DNA from: Acidobacteriota bacterium
GTDB taxonomy: Bacteria > Acidobacteriota > Blastocatellia > Pyrinomonadales > Pyrinomonadaceae
Reading direction: 5' to 3'
NCBI GenBank assembly: GCA_019639235.1
Contig: JAHBSG010000001.1
Span: 1-64,000 of the forward strand
DNA: 64,000 nt
Shown here: positions 61,716-64,000 of the stretch, piece after piece
Position numbering within the stretch: position 1 is the first letter of the stretch
How the letters are laid out: each line of letters starts with the position of its first letter
Notes under the pieces: generated by a model
The model's database searches: none
What the model was told of the DNA's origin: nothing
The model's input: the letters and a program-made list of their open reading frames with translations, nothing else
Program-made: the position numbers and the translations under genes

Positions 61716-63449
61716 ATGATCAGAGCCACCTACCGTCGAGTCGCAACTGCATTCCTGCTTATAACATTTGGTATCACACTTGCAGCACCGGCGGTTTATG
61801 CCTCCGCAGCACGTGAACCTGCCAGGGCCCGGAGCGCGATGGTCGCGTCCCAGCATGAATTGGCATCCAAGATCGGCGTCGAGGTGATGAGACGCGGTGG
61901 TAACGCGGTAGACGCAGCGATCGCAGTCGGCATTGCGTTGGCTGTGGTCTACCCCGAAGCAGGAAACATCGGCGGCGGGGGGTTCATGCTCATTCGATTC
62001 AAAGACGGAAGAACGCACGCTATCGATTATCGAGAAATGGCTCCTGCCGCCGCCCATCGCGATATTTTTGTTGACAAGGACGGTAATGTCATCCGCGGCG
62101 AGGGCGGTTCAACAATTGGATATCGAGCTTCAGGCGTTCCCGGTACCATTGCCGGCTTTGAGATGGCACTTGCCAAATTTGGTTCAGGAAAATTGAAATG
62201 GAAAGACCTTATCGAACCTTCTATCCCATTAGCCAGGGACGGCTACGTGCTCACGAATCGCCTGGCGTCGCTCCTTGAGGGATATAAGGAACATCTCTCG
62301 AAGTATCCGGATAGCAACCGAATATTCTTGAACAATGGCAAGTACTTCAAAGAGGGCGATTTATTCAAGCAACCGGAGTTAGCGATGACCCTCAAACGTA
62401 TTGCGGAAAAGGGCCCTCGCGAGTTCTACGAGGGCGAGACCGCGAAATTGATCGCATCGGATATGAAGGCCAACAATGGCCTCATTACGCTTGAGGATCT
62501 AAAGAACTATAAGGCTAAAGAGCGAACCCCGATCCGAGGCACTTATCGAGGGCACGAGATCATCTCTATGCCGCCGCCGAGTTCCGGCGGTATTGTCATG
62601 CTCCAAGTGCTCAATATGCTCGAAGAGTGGGACATCGCGTCGATGGGACATAACTCAGCCGCCAAATATCACCTTTTTACCGAGGCTTCACGACGGGCAT
62701 TCGCCGACCGAGCTGAGTATATGGCAGATCCTGACTTTGCGGATGTTCCTGCGGCTAGCCTTGTTTCGAAGAGTTACGCCGCGACACGCAGGAAAGGAAT
62801 CGAGCCCAAGAAGGCGTCATTGAGCCGTGAGGTCAAGTTTGGCGAGGTTTCGATCAGCGAAGGGCAGGATACAACACACTACACGGTGGTCGACCCCGCC
62901 GGAAACGTGGTCTCGAATACGTATACCATTAACGACCTGTATGGTTCCCGTGTAACGATAAAGGGAACCGGGATACTGATGAATGACGAAATGGACGACT
63001 TTGCGGCTCGGCCCGGAGTCCCGAATCTTTTCGGATTGGTGCAGGGAGAGCGCAATAAGGTCGAAGGCGGGAAAAGGCCGCTTTCGTCGATGACTCCGAC
63101 GATCGTTCTCAGAAAGGACGGATCGGTCTGGTTTGCGGTCGGGGCACGGGGCGGTCCGCGGATCATTTCCGCGGTAATGCAGACCGTTATTAACGTGATC
63201 GACCACGGGATGAATATTCAACAGGCGATCGACGCGCCCAGGATACATCACCAATGGCTCCCAGACGAGATCTTTCACGAACCTTACGGGCTGTCACCCG
63301 ATACGATGGCGATCATGCGAGGCTTCGGCCATAAGTTCGCGGACAGGCCCGGCAATATCGCCTCAGCGACAGGGATAATGATCGGAAACGACGGTGCACG
63401 TTACGGTGCGATAGATTCAAGGAGCGATGGAGCTGCGATCGGCTACTGA
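61716..63449 (+). CDS. ggt: Gamma-glutamyltransferase
   Basis: A periplasmic Ntn-hydrolase that transfers or hydrolyses gamma-glutamyl groups, e.g. from glutathione. The leader VATAFLLITFGITLAAPAVY is followed by the large subunit (SKIGVEVMRRGGNAVDAAI, GNIGGGGFMLIRFKDG). The self-cleavage nucleophile is the Thr of QDTTHYTVVD near residue 386, with PLSSMTPTIV and the small-subunit end also present. 577 residues is standard. Starts 177 bp from the divergent Nramp gene; its end overlaps the next gene by 7 bp. Confidence 0.95.
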   Translation: MIRATYRRVATAFLLITFGITLAAPAVYASAAREPARARSAMVASQHELASKIGVEVMRRGGNAVDAAIAVGIALAVVYPEAGNIGGGGFMLIRFKDGRTHAIDYREMAPAAAHRDIFVDKDGNVIRGEGGSTIGYRASGVPGTIAGFEMALAKFGSGKLKWKDLIEPSIPLARDGYVLTNRLASLLEGYKEHLSKYPDSNRIFLNNGKYFKEGDLFKQPELAMTLKRIAEKGPREFYEGETAKLIASDMKANNGLITLEDLKNYKAKERTPIRGTYRGHEIISMPPPSSGGIVMLQVLNMLEEWDIASMGHNSAAKYHLFTEASRRAFADRAEYMADPDFADVPAASLVSKSYAATRRKGIEPKKASLSREVKFGEVSISEGQDTTHYTVVDPAGNVVSNTYTINDLYGSRVTIKGTGILMNDEMDDFAARPGVPNLFGLVQGERNKVEGGKRPLSSMTPTIVLRKDGSVWFAVGARGGPRIISAVMQTVINVIDHGMNIQQAIDAPRIHHQWLPDEIFHEPYGLSPDTMAIMRGFGHKFADRPGNIASATGIMIGNDGARYGAIDSRSDGAAIGY

Positions 63450-63991
63450 GGCTTTTCTTCACCATCCAATAGCTTTGTCGTGTTCTCAGTAACGCTGCCC
63501 GGGCGGCGTTCAAGTTCATTTGTGTCCCGCCAGGCCCCTTGTGTCGGAGGGGCGTAGACACTTGCGGGGATCGAACTCTCCTTCGGCAGCTCTTTCGCAC
63601 TTCGGGAAAATTTCGGAAGAAGCGATTGCGATCGCTCCTCGCCGTTAAGTGCCGGCACCGGGTCTGAAGACTCGAACATAAGGGCGTATGCCACGCGGAG
63701 TATGCCTCCGACCGTGAGTATTATCGCAAATGCCGCAACAAGGAAGGGTTCGGCATTAACGGCAACGGTCAGCAAGGCGACCAACGGGACTACTAAGAAC
63801 GACAGCAGAAATATGAACAGGCCCTGATAAATGCCCCTACGACGAGGCGATATCTTCCATTCTTTGTCCGAAGGGAGAAGCTTTCCGCCACCATCGATCA
63901 AGGCGGCGACGCCGCTCATCTCGAAGCCGCAGCGGGAGCAAAACCGAACTTCTCGCGAGATCTGTTGTTGACCGCAGATCGGACAATGCAT
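63443..63991 (-). CDS. Zinc-ribbon membrane protein
   Basis: A 182-residue protein: an N-terminal zinc ribbon (CPICG, then CSRCGFEM), a basic stretch, two adjacent membrane helices (GLFIFLLSFLVVPLVALLTV, LVAAFAIILTVGGILRV) and a polar tail. The plan is like the BMC-operon gene at 7838. Function unknown. The start is ATG 63991, close to the window edge, with a GTG codon one position upstream. The 3' end overlaps ggt by 7 bp (convergent). Confidence 0.75.
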   Translation of the reverse strand: MHCPICGQQQISREVRFCSRCGFEMSGVAALIDGGGKLLPSDKEWKISPRRRGIYQGLFIFLLSFLVVPLVALLTVAVNAEPFLVAAFAIILTVGGILRVAYALMFESSDPVPALNGEERSQSLLPKFSRSAKELPKESSIPASVYAPPTQGAWRDTNELERRPGSVTENTTKLLDGEEKPQ

Positions 63992-64000
63992 CACTTATCA

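Overview
The window most likely comes from the chromosome of an Acidobacteriota bacterium, probably class Blastocatellia (Pyrinomonas-like). Three points suggest this: several secreted VWFA-related proteins of the kind common in that phylum, Asn/Ala-rich and TPTP-rich linkers, and a Gram-negative envelope (LpxC, a BamD-like protein, a GspE/GspF pair). The placement is inferred from gene style, since no rRNA gene is present. I found no rRNA, tRNA, CRISPR array, transposase, integrase or prophage.

Layout. 1-5 kb: a protein tail, an ABC-F ATPase, guaB and a RodZ-like protein. 5.0-8.4 kb: a tight five-gene operon starting with a bacterial microcompartment (BMC) shell protein and an acylating aldehyde dehydrogenase that carries a probable encapsulation helix. 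It continues with a VWA protein, a zinc-ribbon membrane protein and a 33-residue membrane peptide, and ends at a hairpin terminator. 8.4-14.3 kb: two VWFA proteins and gspF-gspE. 14.3-18 kb: a PLP dehydratase, a zinc-ribbon protein, gnd and lpxC. 18-26.3 kb: small conserved genes, a four-helix-bundle (23S rRNA IVP family) cassette, an EVE protein, an ATP-grasp protein, a metalloprotease, an acyl-CoA carboxylase subunit and a TacA/TacT-type toxin-antitoxin pair. 26.3-39.2 kb: pyrophosphatase, two enoyl-CoA hydratases, a TMTC-like TPR membrane protein, AtuA-type proteins, a B12-binding mutase subunit and a sterol-desaturase-like protein. This stretch is interrupted by a second IVP cassette, a 108-bp tandem duplication, a truncated response regulator, a BglII-like/MT-A70 restriction-modification pair and a 21-bp minisatellite.

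39.2-50.5 kb is a long co-directional run for translation and envelope assembly: def, P5C dehydrogenase, a secreted protein, fmt, trhO, rsmB, a PASTA protein, rpe, a BamD-like protein and a TPR protein. 50.5-64 kb holds an M48 protease, an orphan 1,171-residue ATPase resembling the BREX/Pgl BrxC/PglY/DUF6079 group, a DUF2520 protein, a Fur-family regulator, a degenerate ferredoxin, MscS with a cNMP domain, an atypical Nramp transporter, gamma-glutamyltransferase and a zinc-ribbon membrane protein.

The most unusual signal is the repeat-flanked IVP genes. Two unrelated-looking cassettes each carry a four-helix-bundle gene between inverted repeats: 9-bp GGAAGTCTS units at 19.1-19.7 kb, and CAATTG-based units at 31.6-32.1 kb. 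A 37-bp hairpin of the second repeat family, with no gene inside, sits in frame within gnd. Together these suggest an IVS-like hairpin element that moves or is copied among protein-coding loci. Also notable are the BMC operon, the orphan BrxC/PglY-like ATPase and the Nramp protein with altered metal-site motifs.
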